From an uncultured Oscillibacter sp. (GTDB taxonomy: Bacteria; Bacillota; Clostridia; Oscillospirales; Oscillospiraceae), in NCBI GenBank assembly GCA_910588005.1, contig CAJUQM010000032.1, positions 1-31,532 of the forward strand: 31,532 nt of DNA, given 5' to 3'. The notes under the pieces were generated by a model. It did not search any database. It was not told the origin of the DNA and saw nothing but the letters and a program-made list of their open reading frames with translations. Of the stretch, positions 1 to 7,940 are shown in pieces (the stretch's first letter is position 1; each line of letters opens with the position of its first letter). Position numbers and translations under genes: made by a program.

Positions 1-560
<560 letters not shown>

Positions 561-574
561 TTTTTCAAGCCTTG

Positions 575-608
575 AAAAAGGACTGCCGCTTTGCGGCAGT
601 CCTTTTTT
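575..608 (+). terminator. Intrinsic terminator after tuf, probably bidirectional
   Basis: A 15-bp perfect stem (575-589 with 593-607) has a TTT loop and an A-tract on the left and a T-tract on the right. It therefore works on paper in both directions, ending tuf and the convergent DUF4830 gene, whose stop codon overlaps the T-tract. Confidence 0.93.
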
Positions 609-1086
609 ACATTCCGGCGCTGGACCCATTTTCGGGGTATACCAGGGAGTTCTGAAAACCGTTGGCGCCGGCACAGAAGACATCTCCTGCTACCGGCTGG
701 TCCTCACAGATATAGAGATTCAGCTGTACGCCCTCCGTCCGCTGGGGATGGTTATTGACCGTATAGGTATACCTAGAGAGCTGCTTGCCGCAGCAGGAAG
801 CGAGATCAAACCCCTGGGCGTTTTGCAATTCATTATAGCTTAAGTAGGGTTCCGCCAGGTGATCCGGCAGTAGGAACTGCAGTGTTTCCACCGGTTCTGG
901 GGAGACCTCCCAGCCAAGAGACTGGAGATAGGCTACGCGATCCTCATTGGTGACCAGCTGGGGAGGCGCAGGATCTTCCGCCGGTTTCCGGCCTATGAGG
1001 AAAATCAGCGCGGCCATTGCCAGGCCAAGGGCAACAACGATCAAAACAGCCTTCTTTTTGGAAAAGCGGGTGGTAAAAATCAGCAT
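607..1086 (-). CDS. DUF4830 domain-containing membrane-anchored protein
   Basis: A 159-residue protein with a positively charged start and one hydrophobic segment (about residues 12-31), so it is probably anchored in the membrane with the rest outside. The C-terminal part (YLQSLGWEV, YNELQNAQGFDL, RYTYTVNN and a final GDV region) resembles DUF4830 proteins of Clostridia, whose function is unknown. The start is supported by AGGAGGG seven to eight bases upstream. It is convergent with tuf and shares its terminator. No promoter is obvious. The family assignment is from memory of the pattern, so moderately sure; function unassigned. Confidence 0.8.
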   Translation of the reverse strand: MLIFTTRFSKKKAVLIVVALGLAMAALIFLIGRKPAEDPAPPQLVTNEDRVAYLQSLGWEVSPEPVETLQFLLPDHLAEPYLSYNELQNAQGFDLASCCGKQLSRYTYTVNNHPQRTEGVQLNLYICEDQPVAGDVFCAGANGFQNSLVYPENGSSAGM

Positions 1087-1175
1087 GATACATCCCTCCT
1101 GCTTGTTTCCTATTCATTTTCTCCCGGAATTATGATAAGATAGAAACGAGAAATACAAAGGAGGGGGGCGTTGGG

Positions 1176-1931
1176 ATGGAAAAACAGCGGTTGGACAAGA
1201 TGATTGCCTCCACGGGAAAATGGTCCCGGCGGGAGGCAAAGGACCTGATCCGCCAGGGACGGGTGCTGGTAAACGGCGCTGTGGCCCGTTCGGCTGAGGA
1301 AAAGACAGATCCGGCAGCTGCGGTCTCCGTGGACGGAGAGCTGCTGGAATATCGGCGGTATACCTGGATTATGCTGAATAAGCCGGCGGGATATCTCTCC
1401 GCCACCGAGGATGGGCGGGGGCCGACGGTATTGGATCTGCTGCCGGAGAACCTGCGGCGGCAGGGACTTTTTCCCGTGGGGCGGCTGGACAAGGATACGG
1501 AGGGGCTGCTGCTGCTGACCAATGAGGGGGGCTTGGCACATGACCTGCTCTCTCCAAAGCGCCATGTGGACAAGGTGTACTATGCCCGGGTGGCCGGGTG
1601 CCTGACGGAGACGGACTGCAAGGCCTTTGAAGCGGGTATGACGGTGGGAGATTTGGCCTGCCTGCCCGCCGGACTGGAGATTTTATCCGCGGCGGCGGAG
1701 AGCGAGGCCTACGTGACGCTCCACGAGGGAAAATTCCACCAGGTGAAACGGATGCTGGCCGGCCTGGGTAAGCCGGTTTTATACCTGGAGCGGATTCGCA
1801 TGGGTCCGCTGGAATTGGATAGCGGACTTTCCAGAGGGGCTTTTCGCTTTTTGACGGAGAATGAGTTGGAAAGATTGAGGGGATTTGATAATCCTACGAA
1901 AAACGTCAAATGTTCACCAAAAACGCAATAG
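1176..1931 (+). CDS. Pseudouridine synthase, RsuA/RluB family
   Basis: Converts a uridine in rRNA to pseudouridine. The 251-residue protein has an N-terminal S4 RNA-binding domain (about residues 3-50, RLDKMIASTGKWSRREA) followed by the catalytic domain. The catalytic aspartate lies in GRLDKDTEGLLLLTNEGG (near residue 110), and the family element EGKFHQVKRML is near residue 185. The length is normal for the family. The start follows an AAGGAGGGGGG site. The exact target (16S or 23S position) cannot be read from the sequence, so no symbol is given. It is alone between an opposing gene and a promoter for the next gene. Confidence 0.93.
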   Translation: MEKQRLDKMIASTGKWSRREAKDLIRQGRVLVNGAVARSAEEKTDPAAAVSVDGELLEYRRYTWIMLNKPAGYLSATEDGRGPTVLDLLPENLRRQGLFPVGRLDKDTEGLLLLTNEGGLAHDLLSPKRHVDKVYYARVAGCLTETDCKAFEAGMTVGDLACLPAGLEILSAAAESEAYVTLHEGKFHQVKRMLAGLGKPVLYLERIRMGPLELDSGLSRGAFRFLTENELERLRGFDNPTKNVKCSPKTQ

Positions 1932-1959
1932 TTTTTTTGTCTAAAAAAGAAAAAATGTC

Positions 1960-1988
1960 TTGCATTTCGACGAAAATGCCGATATAAT
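1960..1988 (+). promoter_or_regulatory. Housekeeping promoter of the PucR-type regulator, with a dyad
   Basis: The -35 box TTGCAT (1960-1965) and -10 box TATAAT (1983-1988) are 17 bp apart. A dyad GCATTT-N6-AAATGC (1962-1979) overlaps the -35 box and spacer, a plausible operator. Confidence 0.8.
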
Positions 1989-2035
1989 AAAAACGTTGTT
2001 AATTCCCCTGGTGATTTTAGGTGAGGAGGCAGGCC

Positions 2036-3124
2036 ATGTCTGGAAGAATTTTTCAAAATGTAGTCTTGCAGCTGAAGGAAAATACGGATCGGACCATCGG
2101 CGTAATCGACGGGGAAGGTGTGGTGATTGCCTGCAGTGAGCTGTCTATGATCGGGCAGCGGTGGGCGGAGCACGTACCTGTGGTGAATGGCGCCTCCGGA
2201 GCAATGGTCTCCTCGGACGGGAAGACCTTCAAAGCGCTGAACGGATGGAACACGCAGTTTGACTACGCAGTCTTTGTCTTTGGAGATAATGATGTGAGCC
2301 GGACGGTGTGTGCCATGTCTACGGTGGCACTGAATTCCGCCAAGTCCTATTATGAGGAAAAGCATGACCGGGGTTCCTTTGTCAAGGACATCATCTCGGA
2401 TAATATCATGCTGGGCGATATTTATATGCGGGCTAAGGAGCTGCGGGTCACTGCCGACGTGCCCCGGGGCGTGTTTGTCATTCGTTCGCTGAAAAAGGGA
2501 GAATCTGTGCCCACGGATGTGATTCAGTCCATGTTCCCGGACCGGCAGAATGACTTTGTTCTCAGCGTGGGTGAGGGGGACGTCGTCCTGATCCGCCAGA
2601 TGCAGGAGGGTTCCGGCATCAAAGAGCTGAACAAGATCGCGGCCACCATGGAGGAGAACCTTCGAAGCGGCGGCGCCAGCACGGTGGTGGGGATCGGCAC
2701 CATCGCCACCCATCTGCGGGATTTGGCCAAGAGCTACAAGGAGGCCCAGATCGCCATTGAGGTGGGCAAGGTCTTTGACACCGAGAAGTATATCATCAAC
2801 TATGAGAACCTGGGCATTGGGCGGTTGATCTACCAGCTTCCCACCACCCTCTGCGAGATGTTCCTCCAGGAGGTCTTCAAGAAGAACCCCATTGACGCCC
2901 TGGACAAGGAGACGCTGTTTACCATCCACAAGTTCTTTGAGAACAACCTGAACGTCTCTGAGACGGCCCGGAAGCTGTTTGTCCACCGGAATACCCTGGT
3001 ATACCGGCTGGAGAAGATCAAAAAGCTCACCGGGCTGGACCTGCGGGAATTTGACGACGCCATCACCTTTAAAGTGGCGCTGATGGTCAAAAAATACCTG
3101 ACCTCCCGGGGCATTGATTCCTGA
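2036..3124 (+). CDS. PucR/CdaR-type helix-turn-helix transcriptional regulator
   Basis: A 362-residue protein. The C-terminal 60 residues (NNLNVSETARKLFVHRNTLVYRLEKIKKLTGLDLREFDDAI) are the PucR C-terminal HTH of the CdaR/PucR families, preceded by a central GGDEF-like domain containing a typical SYKEAQIAIEVGK segment. The N-terminal 130 residues probably sense a ligand; no signal peptide or membrane segment is seen. I chose ATG 2036 over an in-frame GTG at 2021 because GGTGAGGAGG (2020-2029) is well placed for it. The gene is monocistronic, between its own promoter and a strong terminator. CdaR and PucR relatives control sugar-acid or purine use, but nothing nearby reveals the target here. 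A dyad over its promoter hints at self-control. Confidence 0.88.
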   Translation: MSGRIFQNVVLQLKENTDRTIGVIDGEGVVIACSELSMIGQRWAEHVPVVNGASGAMVSSDGKTFKALNGWNTQFDYAVFVFGDNDVSRTVCAMSTVALNSAKSYYEEKHDRGSFVKDIISDNIMLGDIYMRAKELRVTADVPRGVFVIRSLKKGESVPTDVIQSMFPDRQNDFVLSVGEGDVVLIRQMQEGSGIKELNKIAATMEENLRSGGASTVVGIGTIATHLRDLAKSYKEAQIAIEVGKVFDTEKYIINYENLGIGRLIYQLPTTLCEMFLQEVFKKNPIDALDKETLFTIHKFFENNLNVSETARKLFVHRNTLVYRLEKIKKLTGLDLREFDDAITFKVALMVKKYLTSRGIDS

Positions 3125-3140
3125 GACTCCATACAGCGAA

Positions 3141-3180
3141 AAAGGCAGTCTCCGGCGGAAAACCGGAGACTGCCTTTTGA
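3141..3180 (+). terminator. Strong bidirectional intrinsic terminator
   Basis: A 15-bp perfect stem (3141-3155 with 3163-3177) with T residues on one side and A residues on the other. It ends the regulator gene and, in the other direction, the secreted-protein operon. Confidence 0.93.
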
Positions 3181-3206
3181 TATCCTGTGTACATGGAGAT
3201 AAAGCA

Positions 3207-3704
3207 TTATGCCTCTTTCAAGAAATAGTCACCGTACAGAGGTGTTTTTATTGTGTATGGTTTCCGGCTTACCAATTGTCCGGTAATGGTATTGTAGCGG
3301 GCGTTCATCCCGGTCTCCACCTCATACCGAACACGAAATGCCATATACATTGTCTTATTGGGAGGAACATTGATGCTATAACCTATGGAAGTAGCAACAC
3401 TTGTAGAAGCAGAGTAGGAAATTCCCTGAAGGTCTCCGGAAACTTCCACTCCAAAATTTAGCTCTTTTGTACAAGCAATACTTCCTCCCGCTGATGATGC
3501 TGTAAGGTTACTCGATACGCAGCAGTCGGATCCCCATTCATAGGACGTGGATACATTCTCACGAACACTATAATAGGTGCCCTGATTATGCGTAGATGCG
3601 GGAGGATCTGACCTTACGGCAGATGCGGGAATCGTGATGGAAATAATGGTGAGCACCGATAGCATAAAGGATAAAAATTTTTTCTTTATTTGATGAGCCT
3701 CCAC
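3207..3704 (-). CDS. Secreted protein of unknown function (start codon uncertain, possibly AUA)
   Basis: Not recognised. The N-terminus is a clear signal peptide: KKK, then a hydrophobic core, then PASA as the cleavage site, leaving a mature protein of about 135 residues. This is rich in Ser/Thr and alternating patterns that suggest beta structure, with a neighbouring cysteine pair (DCCVSS) and a third cysteine. The longest reading uses GTG at 3704, but that codon lies inside the GGAGG (3702-3698) that looks like the ribosome binding site. The best-spaced start is eight bases further on, at 3689, where an ATA codon precedes AAGAAAAAA. Either an AUA start is used or an ATG was lost by one base change. 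It is the second gene after a small membrane protein, 5 bases apart, and is lower in GC than its surroundings. Confidence 0.72.
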   Translation of the reverse strand: MEAHQIKKKFLSFMLSVLTIISITIPASAVRSDPPASTHNQGTYYSVRENVSTSYEWGSDCCVSSNLTASSAGGSIACTKELNFGVEVSGDLQGISYSASTSVATSIGYSINVPPNKTMYMAFRVRYEVETGMNARYNTITGQLVSRKPYTIKTPLYGDYFLKEA

Positions 3705-3709
3705 AATTT

Positions 3710-3919
3710 TTATTGTTTTCCATTGCTGTCAATTAAATAGAACGCGATTTTTGAAACCAAATGTAGTAGAAAAACGACGATGATGGAGCGGCCAATCAAA
3801 AGTCCGTCAATGAAAGTACCGGGATTCTGGCGCTTGAGGATTTCCGGGCAGAACAGCAGCCAGACGGAGACCAGAACGACCCCTCCAAGAAGCGCTTTGC
3901 CGAGGAACCTTTTATCCAT
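3710..3919 (-). CDS. Small two-helix membrane protein
   Basis: A 69-residue protein with two hydrophobic helices (about residues 9-25 and 43-62) and charged ends. No family is recognised. An AGGAGG site sits correctly before ATG 3919. It is the first gene of a two-gene operon with the secreted protein, under a near-consensus promoter. The pairing of a small membrane protein with a secreted product is seen in bacteriocin-immunity pairs, but also in many unrelated sets, so this is only a possibility. Confidence 0.75.
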   Translation of the reverse strand: MDKRFLGKALLGGVVLVSVWLLFCPEILKRQNPGTFIDGLLIGRSIIVVFLLHLVSKIAFYLIDSNGKQ

Positions 3920-4024
3920 AGAGCGTCCTCCTAAATCATGTAAATGCAGCCCCTGGAAAGTTTATCAGCACATCGGATTCACCCCCCCTACGATTTTTCC
4001 TTTTTTTCCCTTTTTATTTATTGT

Positions 4025-4053
4025 AATATACTATAAAATTTACCAAATGTCAA
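4025..4053 (-). promoter_or_regulatory. Strong promoter of the secreted-protein operon
   Basis: Read on the minus strand, TTGACA (4053-4048) and TATATT (4030-4025) are separated by 17 bp in AT-rich DNA. It diverges from the ftsE promoter 44 bp away. Confidence 0.85.
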
Positions 4054-4096
4054 AAGAAAATATATGTTTATTTCAGGGGGAAATCGTAAACTCCGG

Positions 4097-4125
4097 TTGC
4101 ATTGCGGCGGAAAACCATATATAAT
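4097..4125 (+). promoter_or_regulatory. Promoter of the ftsEX operon
   Basis: TTGCAT (4097-4102) and TATAAT (4120-4125) are spaced by 17 bp. The start of transcription would be near 4132, giving a leader of about 68 bases before ftsE. Confidence 0.85.
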
Positions 4126-4199
4126 GTGGTTTGTTTGGGAATTATGTCGACCAGCCCTGGGCTGCGGCGCGTTTTAGAAATACGGAGCGAGGTGCCTGT

Positions 4200-4892
4200 A
4201 TGATCCGCCTGAAAAATGTAGAAATGGAATACGACAACGGGACCAGAGCCATTAGAGGAATCACCATGACCATCGAGGATGGGGAGTTTGTCTTCTTGGT
4301 GGGACCCTCCGGGTCCGGAAAGTCCACCATTATCAAGCTGCTCACCGGGGAGGTGGTTCCCACTGCGGGACGTATTATGATCAACGGATTTTCCATTACC
4401 AAGATCTCCGGCAGGCAGGTTCCCCTGATGCGCAGGACCCTGGGGGTCATTTTCCAGGATTTCCGGCTGATTGAGAAGAAAACGGTGTACGAGAACCTGG
4501 AATTCGTGATGCGGGCCGTGGGGGCCAGGCCCCGGGATATCAAGAGCAGGATTCACTATGTGCTGGACCTTGTGGACCTGGAGAAGAAGGCATACAGCTA
4601 TCCTACGGAACTCTCCGGCGGTGAGCAGCAGCGGGTGGCCATTGCCAGGGCGCTGGTGAATAATCCGGAGACGATCATTGCCGACGAGCCAACCGGCAAC
4701 CTGGACCCGGAGCGGTCGCTGGAACTGATGGACCTGTTGGTAAAGATCAATCAGCTGGGCACCACTGTGGTGGTGGTGACCCACGAGAAGGATTTGGTGG
4801 ACCGCTTTGGGAAGCGGGTGATTACCATTGACAGCGGCCACGTGATTAACGACGGCGTGGGCGGCTATGTGGGAGGACGCATTCATGGGTAA
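4200..4892 (+). CDS. ftsE: Cell division ATP-binding protein FtsE
   Basis: The ATPase of the FtsEX complex, which couples cell division to peptidoglycan hydrolysis outside the membrane. The 230-residue protein has a Walker A motif GPSGSGKST (residues 35-43), the ABC signature LSGGEQQR (about 140), Walker B with ADEPTGNLD, and the switch histidine in VVVVTHEKD. The FtsE-specific start MIRLKNVEMEYDNG fits ATG 4200, preceded by GAGGTG. A longer in-frame start exists at 4131 but has no ribosome site and lies at the predicted transcript start. The 3' end overlaps ftsX by 8 bases, implying coupled translation. Confidence 0.96.
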   Translation: MIRLKNVEMEYDNGTRAIRGITMTIEDGEFVFLVGPSGSGKSTIIKLLTGEVVPTAGRIMINGFSITKISGRQVPLMRRTLGVIFQDFRLIEKKTVYENLEFVMRAVGARPRDIKSRIHYVLDLVDLEKKAYSYPTELSGGEQQRVAIARALVNNPETIIADEPTGNLDPERSLELMDLLVKINQLGTTVVVVTHEKDLVDRFGKRVITIDSGHVINDGVGGYVGGRIHG

Positions 4893-5772
4893 GCACAACT
4901 TGGGATATTTCCTGCATGAGGGTGTGTCCAACATGTTCAGCCACGGGTTTATGTCCTTTGCGGCGATCGGCATTACCGTGGCATGCCTGCTGATTATGGG
5001 TACGTTTACCCTGGTGGCGGTAAACGCCAATGAGCTGTTGGCGGGGCTGGAACAGGAAAACGAAATTTTGGCTTTTATAGACGAGACCTATAGCAGAAAC
5101 GAGGCGTTAGGCGTCCAGCGGGAGCTGGAGGCGCTGCCGAATGTTCTCTCTACCACCTATGTCAGCAAACGGCAGGCTATGGATAATTTTGCGGAGAAGT
5201 ATGCCGACGACCCGCTGTTTCAGAACCTGGACCCTGAGATCCTGCGGGACCGCTATGTGGTTAAGATTCAGAACTTAGAGCGGCAGAGTCAAACGGTGGC
5301 TCAGCTGCGGCAGGTGCCGGGCGTCGCCAGCGTCAGCGCCTACGAGGAGATCGCCACCGGCTTTATCGCGATCCGCAACATCGCCTCCGTGGTGTGCATC
5401 GCCTTGATTGCGATCCTATTTGTCGTGTCGGTGTTTATTATCTCCAACACCATCAAGCTCACCACCTTTGACCGGCGGGAGGAGATCGCCATCATGCGCA
5501 TGGTGGGCGCCACCAACGGCTTCATCCGTTGGCCCTTTGTATATGAGGGACTTCTGCTGGGCTTTTTGAGCGCCGCCCTGTCCTTTTTCCTCCAGTGGGG
5601 ACTCTATGAGGCGGTGGCCCAGGGCGTGGACACCAGCGATACACTTCAGCTGATCAAAATTGTCCCCTTCCAGCAGCTCTGGCCCGCCGTGGCGGGAATC
5701 TTTGCGGGAGCGGGGATTTTGATCGGCGTAGGAGGCAGTCTCTCTGCCATCCGGAAATTCTTGCAGGTGTGA
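4885..5772 (+). CDS. ftsX: Cell division protein FtsX (permease-like)
   Basis: Membrane partner of FtsE. The 295-residue protein has the expected four membrane segments: one near residues 18-41, then a large outside loop (residues about 45-165) that in relatives binds the hydrolase, then three more (about 170-192, 218-240, 266-288). The short conserved stretch FDRREEIAIMRMVGATNGFIRWPF between helices two and three is typical. ATG 4885 is preferred to ATG 4867 because GGGAGGA at 4871-4877 is correctly placed. The next gene, a peptidase, begins 2 bases after the stop codon and is the likely partner on the outside. Confidence 0.96.
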   Translation: MGKHNLGYFLHEGVSNMFSHGFMSFAAIGITVACLLIMGTFTLVAVNANELLAGLEQENEILAFIDETYSRNEALGVQRELEALPNVLSTTYVSKRQAMDNFAEKYADDPLFQNLDPEILRDRYVVKIQNLERQSQTVAQLRQVPGVASVSAYEEIATGFIAIRNIASVVCIALIAILFVVSVFIISNTIKLTTFDRREEIAIMRMVGATNGFIRWPFVYEGLLLGFLSAALSFFLQWGLYEAVAQGVDTSDTLQLIKIVPFQQLWPAVAGIFAGAGILIGVGGSLSAIRKFLQV

Positions 5773-5773
5773 G

Positions 5774-7021
5774 GTGACGGCGTTGGGAAGGACGAGAAGC
5801 AGGCGGCTTTGCCGGACGGTGCTGTGCCTGTGCTTGGCGGTGCTGTGTCTGGCGGCGGACCTGGCCCCGGCCACCGCCCGGGTGAGCCAGGAGGATATCG
5901 ACGCCTTGAAAGGGGACGCCGCCGACCTGAAGGACCAGCGCAAGGAGCTGGAGGCGCAGTTAAAGACCCTGGCCAACGACAAGAGCACGGCAATCCAGCG
6001 GAAGAATCTCCTGGATCAGCAGATTGCCAATACAACCTCTCAGATTGCCAATGTGGAGCAGCAGATCGCCCAGTACGATCAGCTGATTGCGCAGAAGGAG
6101 GCGGATCTGGCCCAGGCTGAGGCGGAGGAGGCGGAGCAGTACGATCTCTTCTGCCGCAGGGTGCGGGCCATGGAGGAACAGGGGACCATCTCCTACTGGT
6201 CCGTACTGTTCAAGGCGGACAGCTTTACGGACCTTCTCTCCCGCATGGACTTTATCAACGAGATCATGGAGGCGGACCAGAGGGTCATCGATGACCTGAA
6301 GGCGCTCCAGATTCAGATTGAGGAGGCCAAAGAGTCTTTGGAGGGCAGCCGGGCGGAGTCCCAGGCGGCCAGGGATGAGCTGGCGGCTAAGAAGCGTGAG
6401 CTGGATAACCAGCGGACCGAGGCCAATCAGATCATCCAGCAGATTGCGGCAGCGGAGGATGAGACCGAGGCCACACTGGACGAGATGGAGGCCGAACAGA
6501 AGAAGATCCAAAAGGAAATCGAGCGGCTCAACCGGGAGCTGCAGGCCCAGCTGGCCGCGGAGGGGAAATCCAATCAGTCCAACCCCGGCGGGTATATCTG
6601 GCCGGTGAACAGCCGGTATATTACCTCCACCATGGGCGGGCGGGCGTCCCCCGGAGGCATCGGCTCCACCAACCACCAGGGCACGGACATCGGCCGGGTA
6701 GGCTATACCAGCCCCATTTACGCCGCCAAGGCCGGCACGGTGATTGTCTCTCAGAGAAGTTCCTCCTACGGTGAGTACGTAGTCATCTCCCACGGCAGCG
6801 GCAACACCACGCTGTACGGCCATATGAGCACCCGGAAGGTCAGCGTGGGCCAGTATGTGAATCAGGGAGATGTCATCGGAATCACCGGTTCCACGGGCAA
6901 CTCCACCGGTCCCCATCTCCACTTCGAGGTGGTGGAAAACGGCCGGCGGGTGAACCCCCTCAGCCACGGCGCGGACCCCAAGATGGGCTATCTCACCGGA
7001 TATACCCTGTCCCAGAATTGA
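5774..7021 (+). CDS. Secreted coiled-coil M23 peptidase, probable FtsEX-controlled hydrolase
   Basis: A 415-residue exported enzyme. After a signal peptide (residues about 10-35, ending in ATA/RVS) comes a long coiled coil (about 38-265) with heptad-like runs, then a linker and a LytM/M23 metallopeptidase domain (about 275-400). The zinc and catalytic residues are present: His and Asp in NHQGTDIG, His in YGHMS, and the HxH pair in GPHLHFEV. It thus looks like an active endopeptidase rather than a degenerate EnvC-type activator, though its layout is EnvC/PcsB-like. It follows ftsX by 1 base. GTG 5774 is taken as start, but TTG 5783, after GAGGTG, is a good alternative. By analogy FtsX recruits and switches on this enzyme at the division site. 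Confidence 0.92.
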   Translation: MTALGRTRSRRLCRTVLCLCLAVLCLAADLAPATARVSQEDIDALKGDAADLKDQRKELEAQLKTLANDKSTAIQRKNLLDQQIANTTSQIANVEQQIAQYDQLIAQKEADLAQAEAEEAEQYDLFCRRVRAMEEQGTISYWSVLFKADSFTDLLSRMDFINEIMEADQRVIDDLKALQIQIEEAKESLEGSRAESQAARDELAAKKRELDNQRTEANQIIQQIAAAEDETEATLDEMEAEQKKIQKEIERLNRELQAQLAAEGKSNQSNPGGYIWPVNSRYITSTMGGRASPGGIGSTNHQGTDIGRVGYTSPIYAAKAGTVIVSQRSSSYGEYVVISHGSGNTTLYGHMSTRKVSVGQYVNQGDVIGITGSTGNSTGPHLHFEVVENGRRVNPLSHGADPKMGYLTGYTLSQN

Positions 7022-7035
7022 CCAAGAACATAAAA

Positions 7036-7070
7036 ATTCCTCCCGCTCCATACCATGGAGCGGGAGGAAT
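7036..7070 (+). promoter_or_regulatory. Perfect 15-bp hairpin that masks the next gene's ribosome binding site
   Basis: Arms 7036-7050 and 7056-7070 are exact complements around a 5-base loop. The right arm contains GGGAGGA (7062-7068), the Shine-Dalgarno for ATG 7077. There is no T-tract after it on the plus strand, so it is a poor plus-strand terminator. Confidence 0.75.
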
Positions 7071-7076
7071 TGCCTT

Positions 7077-7820
7077 ATGATTGGAATACTGTTGTGGAAG
7101 GAACCCCAGGGGGGGATACGCCAGAGACAGATGACGCTGGCAGAGCAGGAGATTCTGCACATGCGTTTTTTGCGTGTGGAGATTGTCCGGGGACCCAGAA
7201 CGGTGGATGCCGCGCTGCGGCGGCGGACCGCTGCGGCGGCGAAGCGGATGCGGAAGATGGGCGTTACCCGGGTGGTTCTGCCGGACGGCTTCACCTATGC
7301 CGCGCAGCTGGAGAGACACGGTGTCCAACCGGTGTCCACACTGGCCCTGCGCCGCCGTTTGGCGGCGGATTGGACCCGGCAGGCGCTGGCGAGGGGGGAG
7401 ACGCCGCCCGGCAGGGCAAAAATCGCGGTGTCGGCGGCGCAGATGAGCGGAGAGCTGGTGCGGACGGTGACGGAGCTGGCCCTGCGGCACCGCTATGTGG
7501 CGCTGGACGTTCCCTATGGCGGAGAGGAGCTGTGCCGCCGCTTGAGAAGGGAGTATGGCGTGTCGCTGCTGTTGGGACCGGACAAGGAGCAGCTGGAGGG
7601 AGCGGACGCCCTGGTGCTATTCGACCCACGGATAGATCTGCGGCAGAGAAATCCGGTGGTTCTGCCGCTGTACGATGAGAGGGCGCCTATGATGCCGCTG
7701 TCTTTGCCTCCGGCGCTGGAGGAGCGCCTGCCGGAGGGCGCGGGACGGGGCCAGCTGCTCTCGGCATTGATGGAGGCGGGGGTTCTCCGCCCGGGGCAGG
7801 TGGGCGCTTCCCGCGCTTAA
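7077..7820 (+). CDS. Uncharacterised 247-residue protein
   Basis: Not recognised. It is soluble in appearance, rich in Arg, Leu and Ala, with alternating strand-helix patterns (VTRVVLPDGF, KIAVSAAQMSGELV, YVALDVPYGGEELC, VSLLLGPDK, ALVLFDP) like a Rossmann-type fold repeated twice. No catalytic motif stands out. ATG 7077 is supported by GGGAGGA eight bases upstream, but that site is locked in a perfect hairpin. It lies between the ftsEX-peptidase operon and greA, 55 bases after the peptidase, and may be the last gene of that operon under translational control. Confidence 0.75.
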   Translation: MIGILLWKEPQGGIRQRQMTLAEQEILHMRFLRVEIVRGPRTVDAALRRRTAAAAKRMRKMGVTRVVLPDGFTYAAQLERHGVQPVSTLALRRRLAADWTRQALARGETPPGRAKIAVSAAQMSGELVRTVTELALRHRYVALDVPYGGEELCRRLRREYGVSLLLGPDKEQLEGADALVLFDPRIDLRQRNPVVLPLYDERAPMMPLSLPPALEERLPEGAGRGQLLSALMEAGVLRPGQVGASRA

Positions 7821-7823
7821 CGC

Positions 7824-7852
7824 TTGACAATCCGGGAACCAGCCACTATAAT
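7824..7852 (+). promoter_or_regulatory. Consensus promoter of greA-lysS
   Basis: TTGACA (7824-7829) and TATAAT (7847-7852) match the consensus exactly with 17 bp between. The leader to greA is about 80 bases. Confidence 0.92.
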
Positions 7853-7940
7853 AAAGCCCTGTAAATAAGATGGAATATGTATATTCTGGAAGGCGGAAGA
7901 CGTTTTCCGGTCAAAAGATACCAGAAAGGAAGCGGCAGAC

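Noticed and set aside
1709..2986. A 425-codon minus-strand frame
   Set aside because: It spans two plus-strand genes and the promoter between them, and has no recognisable content.
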